Shown here: one piece after another, positions 36,846-46,151 of the stretch
Position numbering within the stretch: the first letter of the stretch is position 1
Layout of the letters: the number at the start of each line of letters is the position of its first letter
Origin: Strigomonas culicis
Taxonomy: Eukaryota; Euglenozoa; Kinetoplastea; Trypanosomatida; Trypanosomatidae
Assembly (NCBI GenBank): GCA_000482145.1
Contig: AUXH01000008.1
Coordinates: 1-64,000 of the forward strand
Direction: 5' to 3'
Length of the DNA: 64,000 bases
Program-made: the position numbers and the translations under genes
Notes under the pieces: model-generated
Databases searched by the model: none
Told to the model about the DNA's origin: nothing
What the model saw: the letters and a program-made list of their open reading frames with translations, nothing else

Positions 36846-38351
36846 ATGCTGCGCTTCTCTCCTCGCTTTTTGAGGCGAGTTCCCGTCATGTCCGCGTCTG
36901 AGGCTCTGCAGGATGTGCACGACGGTGCGTCCATCGCCCTAGGTGGCTTCGGCTTTTGCGGTGTGGCCTTTGACCTGCTGGCGGAGCTGAACCGCAAGCA
37001 GACGAAGAACCTCTCCCTGACATCCATCACCATGGCGGGGCCTGAATTCGGCACCGGGCCGCTCGCGCGTGACAAGCAGATCAAGAAGATCACCGCCACC
37101 TTCATCGGGAACAACAAGGTGCTTTCCGACCGCCTCATGCGCGGCGAGTTCGAGGCAGAGTTCTGCCCCATAGGCTCCATGATCGACCGCCTGCAGGCCG
37201 CAGGCTCCGGCATGACGGCCTTCTACACCCCGACGGGCTTCGCCACGCCTATCGAGACGGGACGCGTGCCGCGGCGGTGGGCGCAGGACGGCAGCGGCGC
37301 TATTGCGGAGTACAGTGAACCCCGCGAGACGCGCTTCATCAACGGTAGGTGGTGCGTCTTCGAGCAGGCGCTGCCGCACGACTTTGCCTTTGTGCGCGCC
37401 TGGAAGGCGGATCGGCGCGGCAACCTTGTCTTTCGCGCCACGGCGCGGAACAGCAACCCCTCCATCGCACGCAGCGCGAAGGTGTGCATCGTCGAGGCGG
37501 AGCATATCGTCGAGCCCGGCGAGCTGGACCCGAACCACATCCACCTGCCCGGCGTCTACGTGCATCGGCTGGTGCAGCCCGCGGCGCCGAAGCGGGTGGC
37601 CGAGTACATCATGACGCGCGAGGCGGGCGCCTCGTCAGACAGCGCCGCGGAGGACCGCGCCAACTCCACCCGCGATCGGATCGCCCGCCGCGCGGCGCTG
37701 GAGGTGGAGAAGAACATGATCATTAACCTCGGCATCGGCATCCCCACGCTCGTCTCGAACTACGTGCCGGAGGAGATGGACGCGGTGTGCCAGGGGGAGA
37801 ACGGCCTGCTCGGCACCGGCCCGCACCCGCTGCCGGGCGAGGTGGACACGGACATCACGAACGCCAGCAAGCAGACCATTACCATCGCGCCCAACGGCTC
37901 CTCCGTCTTCGACATGAGTGAGTCCTTCACGATGATCCGCGGCGGCCACCTCGACCTCACCATCCTCGGTGCGCTGCAGGTGAGCAGCACGGGCGACATC
38001 GCGAGCTGGTTCGTCCCCGGCAAGCTCCTCACCGGCATGGGCGGTGCGATGGACCTCGTGAACGGCTGCGAGCGCGTCGTGGTGACGATGGAGCACACGG
38101 AGAAGTCCGGCGCCTCTCGCGTGAAGCAGGAGTGCACCATCCCGCTGACCGGCAAGGCGAAGGTGCAGACGCTGATCACGAACCTGGCCGTGTTCCAGTT
38201 CCACACGAGTCCCTATGGCATCCGCCACATGGAGCTCACAGAGCTCGCAGAGGGCGTGACGCTGGAGGAGGTGAAGGCCAAGACGGAGGCCAAGTTTACC
38301 ATCTCCCCCACCCTTAAGACTATGCCGTTGGCTCCTGTCATTCACCATTGA
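36846..38351 (+). CDS. SCOT/ASCT-type mitochondrial CoA transferase
   Basis: 501 aa. In trypanosomatids this family includes acetate:succinate CoA-transferase, which makes acetate from acetyl-CoA in the mitochondrion while forming succinyl-CoA for substrate-level phosphorylation; 3-ketoacid activation is the alternative activity. The catalytic motif is present: QGENGLLG with Glu318 (GAG at 37797-37799). Also seen are GGFGFCGVAF near residue 34, AWKADRRGN, NLGIGIPTLVSNYVP near 296, GGAMDLV and VTMEH. The N-terminus MLRFSPRFLRRVP is a convincing mitochondrial presequence. The alpha half departs from the usual SNNAG segment (SITMAGPEFGTGP here). High similarity to the upstream gene, including the closing LTELAEGVTLxEVKAKTEA, marks a tandem duplication. 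Substrate preference cannot be read from the sequence. Confidence 0.93.
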   Translation: MLRFSPRFLRRVPVMSASEALQDVHDGASIALGGFGFCGVAFDLLAELNRKQTKNLSLTSITMAGPEFGTGPLARDKQIKKITATFIGNNKVLSDRLMRGEFEAEFCPIGSMIDRLQAAGSGMTAFYTPTGFATPIETGRVPRRWAQDGSGAIAEYSEPRETRFINGRWCVFEQALPHDFAFVRAWKADRRGNLVFRATARNSNPSIARSAKVCIVEAEHIVEPGELDPNHIHLPGVYVHRLVQPAAPKRVAEYIMTREAGASSDSAAEDRANSTRDRIARRAALEVEKNMIINLGIGIPTLVSNYVPEEMDAVCQGENGLLGTGPHPLPGEVDTDITNASKQTITIAPNGSSVFDMSESFTMIRGGHLDLTILGALQVSSTGDIASWFVPGKLLTGMGGAMDLVNGCERVVVTMEHTEKSGASRVKQECTIPLTGKAKVQTLITNLAVFQFHTSPYGIRHMELTELAEGVTLEEVKAKTEAKFTISPTLKTMPLAPVIHH

Positions 38352-38736
38352 GTGCATAACTAACGTGCCAGTAACGGATGAAACATCTTTTTTTTTTACT
38401 ATAATATCGTAATACACATAGGCATATGAATGAAACTTGTACAAGTATATTCATTAAGGAGAACAACTGCGAGCGCTGCGCATCATTATGACTAACGATT
38501 ATATATATATATATATATATTTACGTCTCCTGTGTTGGAGTATACTAGTACATGTTGAATAGAAATATACGTTGTACAAGAGGTGTGTATTTGAGATGCA
38601 AGTAAAGACCGTTAATTGTATCCTTTTCTCTTTCCTCTCTTGACTTTTGATTCGTTTCAACCAGTTGATCTGTTATTCTTTATTATTATTATTTTCTTAG
38701 ATTTTTTTTTGACTGTTACTAGTCACATCCACAAGA
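38352..38736 (+). other. AT-rich spacer with (TA)n and (TTA)n
   Basis: Contains a TA repeat at 38500-38521 and a TTA run near 38679-38692 leading to TTCTTAG (AG 38699-38700); a second AG follows a T10 run at 38720-38721. Either may be the SL acceptor for ATG 38737. Confidence 0.5.
38500..38521. repeat. (TA)n microsatellite
   Basis: About eleven TA units in the spacer after the second CoA-transferase gene. Confidence 0.95.
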
Positions 38737-41700
38737 ATGGAAATTATACGAGACAGCGTGCCCCTGTATAGATCACTCACAGGGAGCAGCGGCCTCAATT
38801 CACCGTCCATCGCCAGCCTGGTGAACGATGCGCTGCCAAGCAACAATGAGAAGAAGCGTGTGCAGTTTCACCCCAAAGTGGTGCTTGAAACGTCAGACAT
38901 CACGAACGGACGAAGAAAGGAGCCCACAGGTACCACCAGGACAATAGGTGCGGTCGATGCGGCGGGAAACAGCCCGACAAAGGCGTACACACCGACGGTC
39001 TCCTCGTCCCAGCGCTACAAGGTGCTGCAGTGGGAGCCCGTGAAGTGCAAACGACAGGCGGCGAGCGCGGCGACGGACAAGGCGCAGGAAGGGGAGAAGG
39101 GACGCAAGGATAGTAGAATAGTGCTTCCGTTCGACACAGACACCGGTCGGTGGCTTATGTCCAGAAATCTAGACTGGAGGCATAACAACAGCGAGAGCGT
39201 GCTAGAGGTGGATGACGATGCGCCGCTGGAAGGCGAGACGGCGCCGGCTGGTGTGTCACTTGGCAAGCATTGGAAGGTACCACTCACGGAAGTGATCGGG
39301 TTCCAGCGCTTCACCTTCACCGATCCGCTGCTGTTAGCGTTCTGTGATGACCGGTCTTTCTATGAGTGCATCGATGAGAAGGTGTGCGGCGGCGGCCACA
39401 GCACCATTTCGGAGCAGTTCTACGCGAAGCGCAGAGAGAGGGATGAGAAACGGAGGGAGGAGGGTGCTGACATCGCCGATGCCACAGGAGCGATGAGGCC
39501 GCGTTGGGTATATCGGCTCTGGGGCCCTGTGGGCCTCGTACTTTCACTTAACGGTGGTGTGCAGCTCTTTTTTGTGTTCCAGGATAGCGCCAGTGTCGTC
39601 GACCTCGAGCGGCGGCTGGAAGACCTGCTGCAGCAGGAGAACAAGGGGAACTCACCGCTCCCAGTGGTGGCAACGTCGTCGCCGACCGCCTTTGACACCG
39701 CCGTGTCTCGTCTGGCGGCATCGGCCGCCCCTACGCCATTGGCGCCTACACCGATGTCTAACTCGGGTGACGGCGCGCGTTCCCCTCTCAGTGCTTCATC
39801 GTCAATACGCGGAAAGAGCCACCGCGCTATCACGGACGCGAAGCCGGCGGCACCCTCTGAGGAGCCCACGTCACGTGCACGGAAGTTTTGGTTACTCCGC
39901 AGCCGCTCCCCGAAGAACAAGCAAATCGATGTTACTCCGCTTGAAGAGACCGCTGTGGGGGGCAGTGTGTCTGTGCAGCCGTTGCCTGCGTTGGCGGCCC
40001 CTCCCCCTCTCCCTCCCCCTGCTGAAGTGGCGCTGCCTGCCCCTAGTGCGACGTGGGCACCGCAGCCTGTCATCGCCCTCAAGGAGAGCCATCTCAACGA
40101 TAGCAGCTTTGGCAAACCGCGTTCCCCTCTGTGCTCTACGGCTTCGCAGATGGATCTTAGTCTAACCAACAGCGCGGAAGGTCCCCCGCCGCGGGATGAG
40201 CCGCCGATGGAAGGGCTGGACTGGCAGCTCGCTGAACTCGCGCGCTGCGGTGCGGGCCACCAGAAGCTGCGCCGTCAGTGGTCCCTCTACCTGAAGCCCT
40301 ACCATTTGTTTGAGAGTTTTGTGAAATGCTACTTCTTTGTACCACTGGACGAGGTGGATAACGGCACATTCGAACAGTATGAGGCTGCGAGGACTAGTGT
40401 GTCCAATGGAACAGCCGCGGACGGCGAGGAGCACGGGCACGTCGGTCACGCGGCAGTCGTGACAAAGCCTGTCGACACCACCGCCATTTCGCACAAGGAG
40501 ATGAGCAACACGCTTGTCGCCCGCATCAGCCGCCGTCGGCGACAGCGCCGCATGCGCAAGTACGGCCTCGACAAGCAGAAGTTCAACGGCCACAACGATG
40601 GCGCCGCGCAGAGCCCCATCCCGTCGCGCCTCATTTATATTTCCCTCAAAAAACGAAACGCCTGGGAAACGTTGTGCCACAAATTTGGCTCCCTTTCGCT
40701 GCCTAAAGGCAGCCTCGCGATCGACCTCGTGCACACTTCCATCACCCTCGACCCCAAGCGGAAAAACTGCTTCTTCATCGAGTCCGTCGTGTTCACCGAG
40801 CGTCCCGAGGTCTACAAGGCGTTTGCGCGGGTGGACCCGCTGCCCGACTACGGTAGCATTACGCAACGCGGCCGGCTCGCGCTCGGGTCCCTCAAGGCGT
40901 ACCGTTTACAAATGGAGGCTCTGACACCGTCGCAGGAAGCGCGGACCCTGTGGATGGAGCACCTCCTTCGCTACGGTGCCGCGCTGCGCGACTTCACGCA
41001 ACCAGAGGTGCCTGTACACGAGCCGACCGGGCTTGGCGCTGACGAGCCACCGACGCCGGTCGGGCCTGCTGCGGAGGGGCAGGCGCCAACCAGGGACGAG
41101 CCCACGCCGGTGCCTGCACCCACCGTAACGACTATCCCGTCGCTGGAGCCGCCCCCGTCGACTGGAGAGACCCCACCGGTGTCCATGGCGCCACGCGAGG
41201 AAAGCCGCGTTACGGCTGCGGCCACGGAGGGTGCGGCACATTCAGACTTCGCCAGCGCCGTAGTGCCGGGTCTGTGGCGACTGCCCCCCAAACCGCAGCT
41301 ATACATTGGTGACACCTCGCCCGACGAGACGGTGAACATCGATGCCTCCTTGGTGGAAGGCCAGGACTACACACCGGTGCTGCCGCTGCGCGAGAGGGCC
41401 ACGCGTGGTGTGGAGGTCGTTGACCCCACTTCTAGAACACGCACAGCTCTGCCGGCAGGCTCCTACACATTCACGCCACTGCAGGTAGTCGATGTGACGC
41501 AGCCGTACGTAATAGGAGAAGAAACAGCAGTTGGCGTTTCGAAGACGTTGGACGCCCCTGCAGTGGAGCGCGCTGACGACGCTCGCACAGTCCACTGTTC
41601 GTATGGCAATACGCTGAAAACAGACTTGGAGATCGCCCCTGTAGAGGTGTCTCGCACAAGCAGTTCCACCAGCGTTTCGTGGAGGGACCGTGCTCTGGCG

Positions 41701-42669
41701 GCTCGGTCCGCATCCCCCGTTGCGGCGGGACCAGTGAACCTCGTCCCGGACGCGCAGGGGGCAGTGGATAGAAACTCCCCGGGGGTGCTGTCGTCGTCCT
41801 CGGCGACCACGGCGTCGTCGGGCCAGCTGCGCGTGCGGCGGGCGACGCTGGAGCCCGCGCGCGAGCCGTCCCCGGCGGGGCGCAGCCCTCTCATCCACGA
41901 CAGCAGCGTGCTGCTGCTGAACACCCCGGATACAATGGACTGTCGACAGCTCTCCGACACCCCGCTGAGCATCCCGCCGCGGAGAAGGAGCAAGTCACCG
42001 CTCGAGTGCATCCCGCTCACCGCGCCGAACGCGCGCCGCATCGCGGAGGAGGCCGTCATGGCGTTCCGCCAGCAGCAGCGCCTGGCGGAGGGGAGTACCA
42101 CGCCGCTGGACCGCGACACGGCCGGCACGGACCAGGTGGAGAGCAGCCACAACGATACGTCGCCCTACGCGAACCGCAGCGGCTCAGCAAGCGCGCTGGA
42201 GACGTCGCCCATCCCTGCCGCCGTGGCCACCTTTCTCGAGAGCCAGCTCAATAGCACGCCGCTGGGGGCGGAGCCAACCCAGACGGGCCCTGACTTCCAG
42301 GTGCGCCAGGATAACCAGGGGGAGACGATCCCTGCTGTGAACGTGGCAGAGTCCTACTACTTTCCCGGGGACGGGCGACCCGCGTCGCTGCCTTCGGAGC
42401 GCAGTAGGACGCGCTCCGCGTCGCGCGACGCGGAACGGGCACGCACGCCGCTTGGGGGACTGCGGGGTGAAGATGGATACACCAAGCCGCCACCGTTACC
42501 GCCCACGCTACCACCGAAGGATGCACTGCGGAGCCACGTGTACAGAGGAACCACCTATCGGACAGCAGGGGATGGGGGTGAGGACCCTAGGACTTATGCC
42601 ACCGCGGATGCAATGCGAATACGCGACACGGTTTTTGCTGACACATTTAAAACACTATCAAATCAATAG
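38737..42669 (+). CDS. Large hypothetical protein with PH-like segments
   Basis: 1310 aa, not recognised. Two segments look folded. Residues about 165-305 include WKVPLTEVIGFQRFTFTD, then RWVYRLWGPVGLVLSLNGGV and LFFVFQDSASVVDLERRLED, a beta-sheet plus final helix pattern as in PH domains. Residues about 490-760 include WQLAELARCGAGHQKLRRQW, RLIYISLKKRNAWETLCHKF, LAIDLVHTSITLDPKRKNCF and a closing amphipathic helix with Trp (EARTLWMEHLLRYGA), again PH-like with a long basic insertion (RISRRRRQRRMRKYG near 590). The rest is Pro/Ser/Thr-rich and disordered, with short Arg/Ser stretches (RTRSASRDAERARTP near 1227) that may be phosphorylated. The PH reading is inference from hydrophobic pattern; a membrane- or cytoskeleton-associated scaffold is possible. 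Confidence 0.8.
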   Translation: MEIIRDSVPLYRSLTGSSGLNSPSIASLVNDALPSNNEKKRVQFHPKVVLETSDITNGRRKEPTGTTRTIGAVDAAGNSPTKAYTPTVSSSQRYKVLQWEPVKCKRQAASAATDKAQEGEKGRKDSRIVLPFDTDTGRWLMSRNLDWRHNNSESVLEVDDDAPLEGETAPAGVSLGKHWKVPLTEVIGFQRFTFTDPLLLAFCDDRSFYECIDEKVCGGGHSTISEQFYAKRRERDEKRREEGADIADATGAMRPRWVYRLWGPVGLVLSLNGGVQLFFVFQDSASVVDLERRLEDLLQQENKGNSPLPVVATSSPTAFDTAVSRLAASAAPTPLAPTPMSNSGDGARSPLSASSSIRGKSHRAITDAKPAAPSEEPTSRARKFWLLRSRSPKNKQIDVTPLEETAVGGSVSVQPLPALAAPPPLPPPAEVALPAPSATWAPQPVIALKESHLNDSSFGKPRSPLCSTASQMDLSLTNSAEGPPPRDEPPMEGLDWQLAELARCGAGHQKLRRQWSLYLKPYHLFESFVKCYFFVPLDEVDNGTFEQYEAARTSVSNGTAADGEEHGHVGHAAVVTKPVDTTAISHKEMSNTLVARISRRRRQRRMRKYGLDKQKFNGHNDGAAQSPIPSRLIYISLKKRNAWETLCHKFGSLSLPKGSLAIDLVHTSITLDPKRKNCFFIESVVFTERPEVYKAFARVDPLPDYGSITQRGRLALGSLKAYRLQMEALTPSQEARTLWMEHLLRYGAALRDFTQPEVPVHEPTGLGADEPPTPVGPAAEGQAPTRDEPTPVPAPTVTTIPSLEPPPSTGETPPVSMAPREESRVTAAATEGAAHSDFASAVVPGLWRLPPKPQLYIGDTSPDETVNIDASLVEGQDYTPVLPLRERATRGVEVVDPTSRTRTALPAGSYTFTPLQVVDVTQPYVIGEETAVGVSKTLDAPAVERADDARTVHCSYGNTLKTDLEIAPVEVSRTSSSTSVSWRDRALAARSASPVAAGPVNLVPDAQGAVDRNSPGVLSSSSATTASSGQLRVRRATLEPAREPSPAGRSPLIHDSSVLLLNTPDTMDCRQLSDTPLSIPPRRRSKSPLECIPLTAPNARRIAEEAVMAFRQQQRLAEGSTTPLDRDTAGTDQVESSHNDTSPYANRSGSASALETSPIPAAVATFLESQLNSTPLGAEPTQTGPDFQVRQDNQGETIPAVNVAESYYFPGDGRPASLPSERSRTRSASRDAERARTPLGGLRGEDGYTKPPPLPPTLPPKDALRSHVYRGTTYRTAGDGGEDPRTYATADAMRIRDTVFADTFKTLSNQ

Positions 42670-42826
42670 ATCTTTCTTCCTCCGTCTCATTCATCTATAT
42701 ACCCAGACCTGCATTGGTTATTAAACTATTTTTTTATTATTGTTTACTATTATTCCGTTTCCTTTTATTTAATTATCTTGTTATTCTCAAACAGGTGTCG
42801 TATGTAGCACCGTGCTGCATTGCTTG

Positions 42827-42931
42827 ATGGTCACGTGTGTAGCAACGCTAGTACTATACAATGCGGCAATGTTTCCCTGCGCATTCCGGTTTCAGAGAAC
42901 GGGAGTCGACTATACTTCTTGCCGAACCTAG
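42827..42931 (+). other. Candidate small ORF (34 codons)
   Basis: An ATG-initiated frame of 34 codons inside the GC-richer island (starting MVTCVATLVLYN), 31 nt after a candidate splice acceptor. It could be a short peptide gene, an upstream ORF of the pseudouridine synthase, or chance. There is no family evidence. Confidence 0.2.
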
Positions 42932-43004
42932 GAACAAAACTCTGTTTTTTAATATACATGTATAAATCGTCTCTCACCCCCTCCTTCTTTACTCTTCTTT
43001 TCAT

Positions 43005-43028
43005 AAAGCTCCATTTTTGATTCTGCAG
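43005..43028 (+). promoter_or_regulatory. Putative SL acceptor for the pseudouridine synthase gene
   Basis: A T/C-rich region (42975-43026) ends in CTGCAG, AG at 43027-43028, 39 nt before ATG 43068. The reading frame is open further upstream only from a TTG at 43017, so the preceding 17 codons are not used. Confidence 0.55.
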
Positions 43029-43067
43029 GTTTCTTCTGTCGTTCTGTTGTTAGTAGGATATGTGAAT

Positions 43068-44507
43068 ATGGGAAGAACGTTTTGCTACAGTAGGCCAAAG
43101 AAGGATCTGCCGGAAACGCTGATATCGTACTTATGCGTCAAGTTTCCGTACTTCACACGAGAGCAGTGGATTCAGCAGATTGAGTGTGGCAACTTGCGGG
43201 TGGAGCGTAAACCGAAGCATCAGGGGAAGAGGCGGAGACGCGATGGTGAAGGGGATGACGCGCTTGGGGAGAGCAGCGGGCCGAGTGGTGTGCTACCCAC
43301 GGTGCCGGACCAGATTTTGGAGCAGAGCGACTTGATCTGTTATGACCCGCCGCGGCAGCTGGAGCCTGAGGTCGACGCGACGCACTTGGAGGTGCTCTAC
43401 GAGGGTGAGACGAGTGTGGTGGTGGTGAAGAACGGCTGCCTCCCGGTGACGGAGGGAGGGCGCTACTGCAGGAACACGCTCATTCACATCCTCAACGAGC
43501 TGCCTTCACTGTCGTCTTTTTACACGGAACGCACGGTGGTGTCGCCGCGTCTGAGCGCTACGCCAGAGGCCACGCTCAACATGAACTTGAATGGAGAGCG
43601 ACAGACAGGCGGCGTGACACGTTATTGGAGTGTACACCGTCTGGACAAGGAGACGTCCGGGGTGCTGCTGGTCGCAAAGAATGTGCAGACCGCGGCTGGC
43701 TATGCGCAGCAGTTTATGTCGCAGGCGGAGGAGACAGTGCTGGAGGAGGGCGCACTGAGGCCCCCAGAGGCGCCATCACCGCATCGCTCCGGCGATGTTA
43801 TCGTGTGTAATGCTGATGAGAAGCCTATATTCACAAAGGCCATCGCAGACAAGCCGGTGTGCAAGACATACTATGCGGTGCTTTCCGGTGCCGCCCCTGT
43901 GGGCACGGTGCCTCAATATAGAATCACGTACAAGATTGGTCTGCTGTGGGAGGATGAGGCCAACCGCACCGACGCGCATGTGCGACTAAAAAAACTCAAA
44001 ATGATGGCCTACCCCTCTGACGCGTCGGTGGGCAAGCCCGCGTGCACCTTCATCACCGTCCTCGCGTCCGACACCGCACTGGGTGTTTCGTTCGCGCGCA
44101 TCTCGCTGCTGACCGGGCGCACCCATCAGATCCGCGTCCACTGCGCGGCGCTGGGCTTCCCCGTGCTCGGCGACAAACTGTACAGCACCGCCACCCCCGG
44201 TGTCGCCGGGCACGCGGTGGCGGTGGCCGACAGCGTCTATCTCGCCCGGGCGCAGGACACGGAGAAGCGTGTCTTCCTGCCGGACCACCTCCAGCCGCGG
44301 TGGTGCTGCCGGCGACACCTGCTGCATGCCGGTGCGCTCGCCTTCACGCACGCGGAGACGCAGCAACGTGTGCGCTTCACGGCCCTGTGCGCTCCGTGGT
44401 TTCTGCCCGATGTGAGGGGGCGAGACGAGGCGGAGGATGCGGCGCTGTCGCACTTTATTACTGCAGCGTATGCCAAGGAGCCACAGGATGAGAGGGACAC
44501 TTTGTAA
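43068..44507 (+). CDS. RluA-family pseudouridine synthase with S4-like N-terminus
   Basis: 479 aa. Converts uridine to pseudouridine in rRNA or tRNA; the target cannot be inferred. The catalytic signature HRLDKETSGVLLVAKN is complete with nucleophile Asp193. The C-terminal family motif TGRTHQIRVHCAALGFPVLGD is present near 345-365. An S4-like RNA-binding segment (FTREQWIQQIECGNLRVERK, about 29-48) precedes the catalytic domain, followed by a basic linker (KHQGKRRRRDG). Compared with bacterial RluA-type enzymes (about 320 aa) it carries insertions at about 215-250 and in the C-terminal half. No clear mitochondrial presequence is seen, although MGRTFCYSRPKK is basic. Confidence 0.93.
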   Translation: MGRTFCYSRPKKDLPETLISYLCVKFPYFTREQWIQQIECGNLRVERKPKHQGKRRRRDGEGDDALGESSGPSGVLPTVPDQILEQSDLICYDPPRQLEPEVDATHLEVLYEGETSVVVVKNGCLPVTEGGRYCRNTLIHILNELPSLSSFYTERTVVSPRLSATPEATLNMNLNGERQTGGVTRYWSVHRLDKETSGVLLVAKNVQTAAGYAQQFMSQAEETVLEEGALRPPEAPSPHRSGDVIVCNADEKPIFTKAIADKPVCKTYYAVLSGAAPVGTVPQYRITYKIGLLWEDEANRTDAHVRLKKLKMMAYPSDASVGKPACTFITVLASDTALGVSFARISLLTGRTHQIRVHCAALGFPVLGDKLYSTATPGVAGHAVAVADSVYLARAQDTEKRVFLPDHLQPRWCCRRHLLHAGALAFTHAETQQRVRFTALCAPWFLPDVRGRDEAEDAALSHFITAAYAKEPQDERDTL

Positions 44508-44924
44508 GCTAAGAGTACAAAACCACTTACGTGCTTATCCTAAGAAAAAATGAGAAGACGTTTTCGCGATAAAAGAACTACTTTTTTTTTATGTGTGACT
44601 CTTTGCTTCTTCTCCTGATACGTTGACAGTGCCCTCTTCTTCCCCATCTTTCCCTTTGCTGTGATCCCCTTCGATGCGTCTATGTACCAACGTTCTAATA
44701 AGAGCAGTAGTACGTGTTTCCTTTCGTTTCTTTGTTGATTAGAAAAAAAGAAAAACGTATATGCATACTAACGAAATCATATAACACACATACATAATTA
44801 GATTTCTTTCTACTTCAGCTGTTTCTTAGAACAGTTAAACAAACGTAATTGCACATCTGTGTACAATTTCCGTACTGTTCTCATTGCGGTTAACATTATT
44901 TTGGTTGCATTTATTTCCACACCT
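44508..44924 (+). other. AT-rich spacer
   Basis: Contains T and A runs. TTTCTTTCTACTTCAG (AG 44817-44818) is the likely acceptor, about 106 nt before ATG 44925. Open codons upstream of that ATG start only at a GTG. Confidence 0.5.
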
Positions 44925-46151
44925 ATGACCACCCTCGATGGGAAAATACCAGGGCTTCCCCTGAACACGCCGGATGAGCGCCTTCTGTTCTACACCGAGG
45001 TGATGCTGGCCAATATTCCCTCCATTATCTCCGACTTGGGTTCGGCCAAGAACACGTTTCTGAGCATTTCCGAGAAGCGACGCAACGAGATGAAACAGAA
45101 GTCCGCTCTTCTGCAGTCCATCAGCCGCACTTACGGCAACCTGAATGCGTGCCGCCGCCAGGTACAGGAGAAGTCCAAGCAGCTGGAGGAGTGCGAGGCC
45201 GAGCTGGCCGCCGCGTCGCCGCCCAAGTTCGTCTCCGCCGCGGAGGCGCAGCAGATGACGCAGGAGCAGCGGCAGAAGCAGAATGTGGTCGTGCTGCAGG
45301 AGGAGGAGCTGCGCCGGGTGCGGAAGGTGGACGACCGGCTGCACGTCTTGGCGGAGGACCTCGCCACGCAGACGAAGCTGGCGTCCACACTCGAGAGCGA
45401 GATCCACACGCTGACGGGGGAGAGCCAGAACGAGTCCGAGACGCTGCGCAAGGCGCATCAGGAGTGCGAGGCGGTGCGCAACCGGTGGCGCGCCGCGGTG
45501 CGGGAGACCCAGGTGCTGAACCTCACGATGGAGGAGGAGGACAGTCGTGAGACCATCCAGCAGGAGGCGGCGGACGCCTACCGGCAGATACTGGAGGACT
45601 GCCGGCAGCAAGAGAACGACCTGATCACCACCTGCATCCAGGTGGCGCGCCGGGAGCTGGAGGAGCTGCAGGCGGAGATCGTGGATAAGAAGGACAAGAA
45701 CGAGGTGGAGCTCGCCGCGTTTCAGATCGCGCAACGCGAGATGCAGGGCGAGGTCGAGGTGCTGAAGGACGACATCCAGTTCTACAAGCAGCACCAGAAG
45801 GAGCTCGAGCGCCTCGCGAAGCTGCAGCAGCTCGAGGAGAAGCAGGCAAATAGTCTCAAGAAGCTAATGTGGAGTACCTTCTCGATGTCCTCACCGTCCA
45901 ACGCCGCGGCGTCCGTGCCCGCGCTGAAGCCGCAGCAGGAGGAAGAGCTCGCCCGGGACCATCCGATCGTCATGCGCCTCTGCGCGAGTATTTTCAAAAT
46001 GGAACAGAATAGGCAGACCATTGCGGCCTTTATATCCCAGGTCACGGATCCGTCCAAGAACAACGAGGTGAAGCACGCGGTGGAGCAAATTGAAGATGTT
46101 TTGGATTCCAGCATTGTGCTCAACGAAGATGCCTTGAATGATGCCGTATAG
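44925..46151 (+). CDS. Coiled-coil protein, function unknown
   Basis: 408 aa. From about residue 45 to 310 the protein is nearly continuous heptad coiled coil (MKQKSALLQSISRTYGNL; SKQLEECEAELAA; ELERLAKLQQLEEKQANSLK), rich in Glu, Gln and Arg. The N-terminus (LDGKIPGLPLNTPDERLLFY) and the C-terminus (DHPIVMRLCASIFKMEQNRQ; HAVEQIEDVLDSSIVL) look like short folded caps. No enzyme motif, signal peptide or membrane segment if ATG 44925 is used. The longer GTG-initiated frame would add a hydrophobic stretch (TVLIAVNIILVAFI) that lies partly in the leader and is not likely translated. Coiled-coil proteins of this size are often cytoskeletal or flagellar in trypanosomatids, but I see nothing specific. 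Confidence 0.85.
   Translation: MTTLDGKIPGLPLNTPDERLLFYTEVMLANIPSIISDLGSAKNTFLSISEKRRNEMKQKSALLQSISRTYGNLNACRRQVQEKSKQLEECEAELAAASPPKFVSAAEAQQMTQEQRQKQNVVVLQEEELRRVRKVDDRLHVLAEDLATQTKLASTLESEIHTLTGESQNESETLRKAHQECEAVRNRWRAAVRETQVLNLTMEEEDSRETIQQEAADAYRQILEDCRQQENDLITTCIQVARRELEELQAEIVDKKDKNEVELAAFQIAQREMQGEVEVLKDDIQFYKQHQKELERLAKLQQLEEKQANSLKKLMWSTFSMSSPSNAAASVPALKPQQEEELARDHPIVMRLCASIFKMEQNRQTIAAFISQVTDPSKNNEVKHAVEQIEDVLDSSIVLNEDALNDAV

Larger units (their letters stand above)
42670..43067 (+). other. Spacer containing a GC-richer island with its own acceptor
   Basis: The first 110 nt and last 110 nt are AT-rich, but 42796-42940 is near-balanced in composition. A T-rich tract ends in CAAACAG (AG 42794-42795) just before the island, and a second acceptor CTGCAG (AG 43027-43028) lies closer to the next gene. 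The island may be a small separate transcript or an alternative long 5' leader. Confidence 0.45.

Noticed and set aside
44859..44924. Hydrophobic N-terminal extension of the coiled-coil protein, which might suggest a membrane anchor
   Set aside because: Requires a GTG start in AT-rich leader sequence; the natural ATG is 44925.
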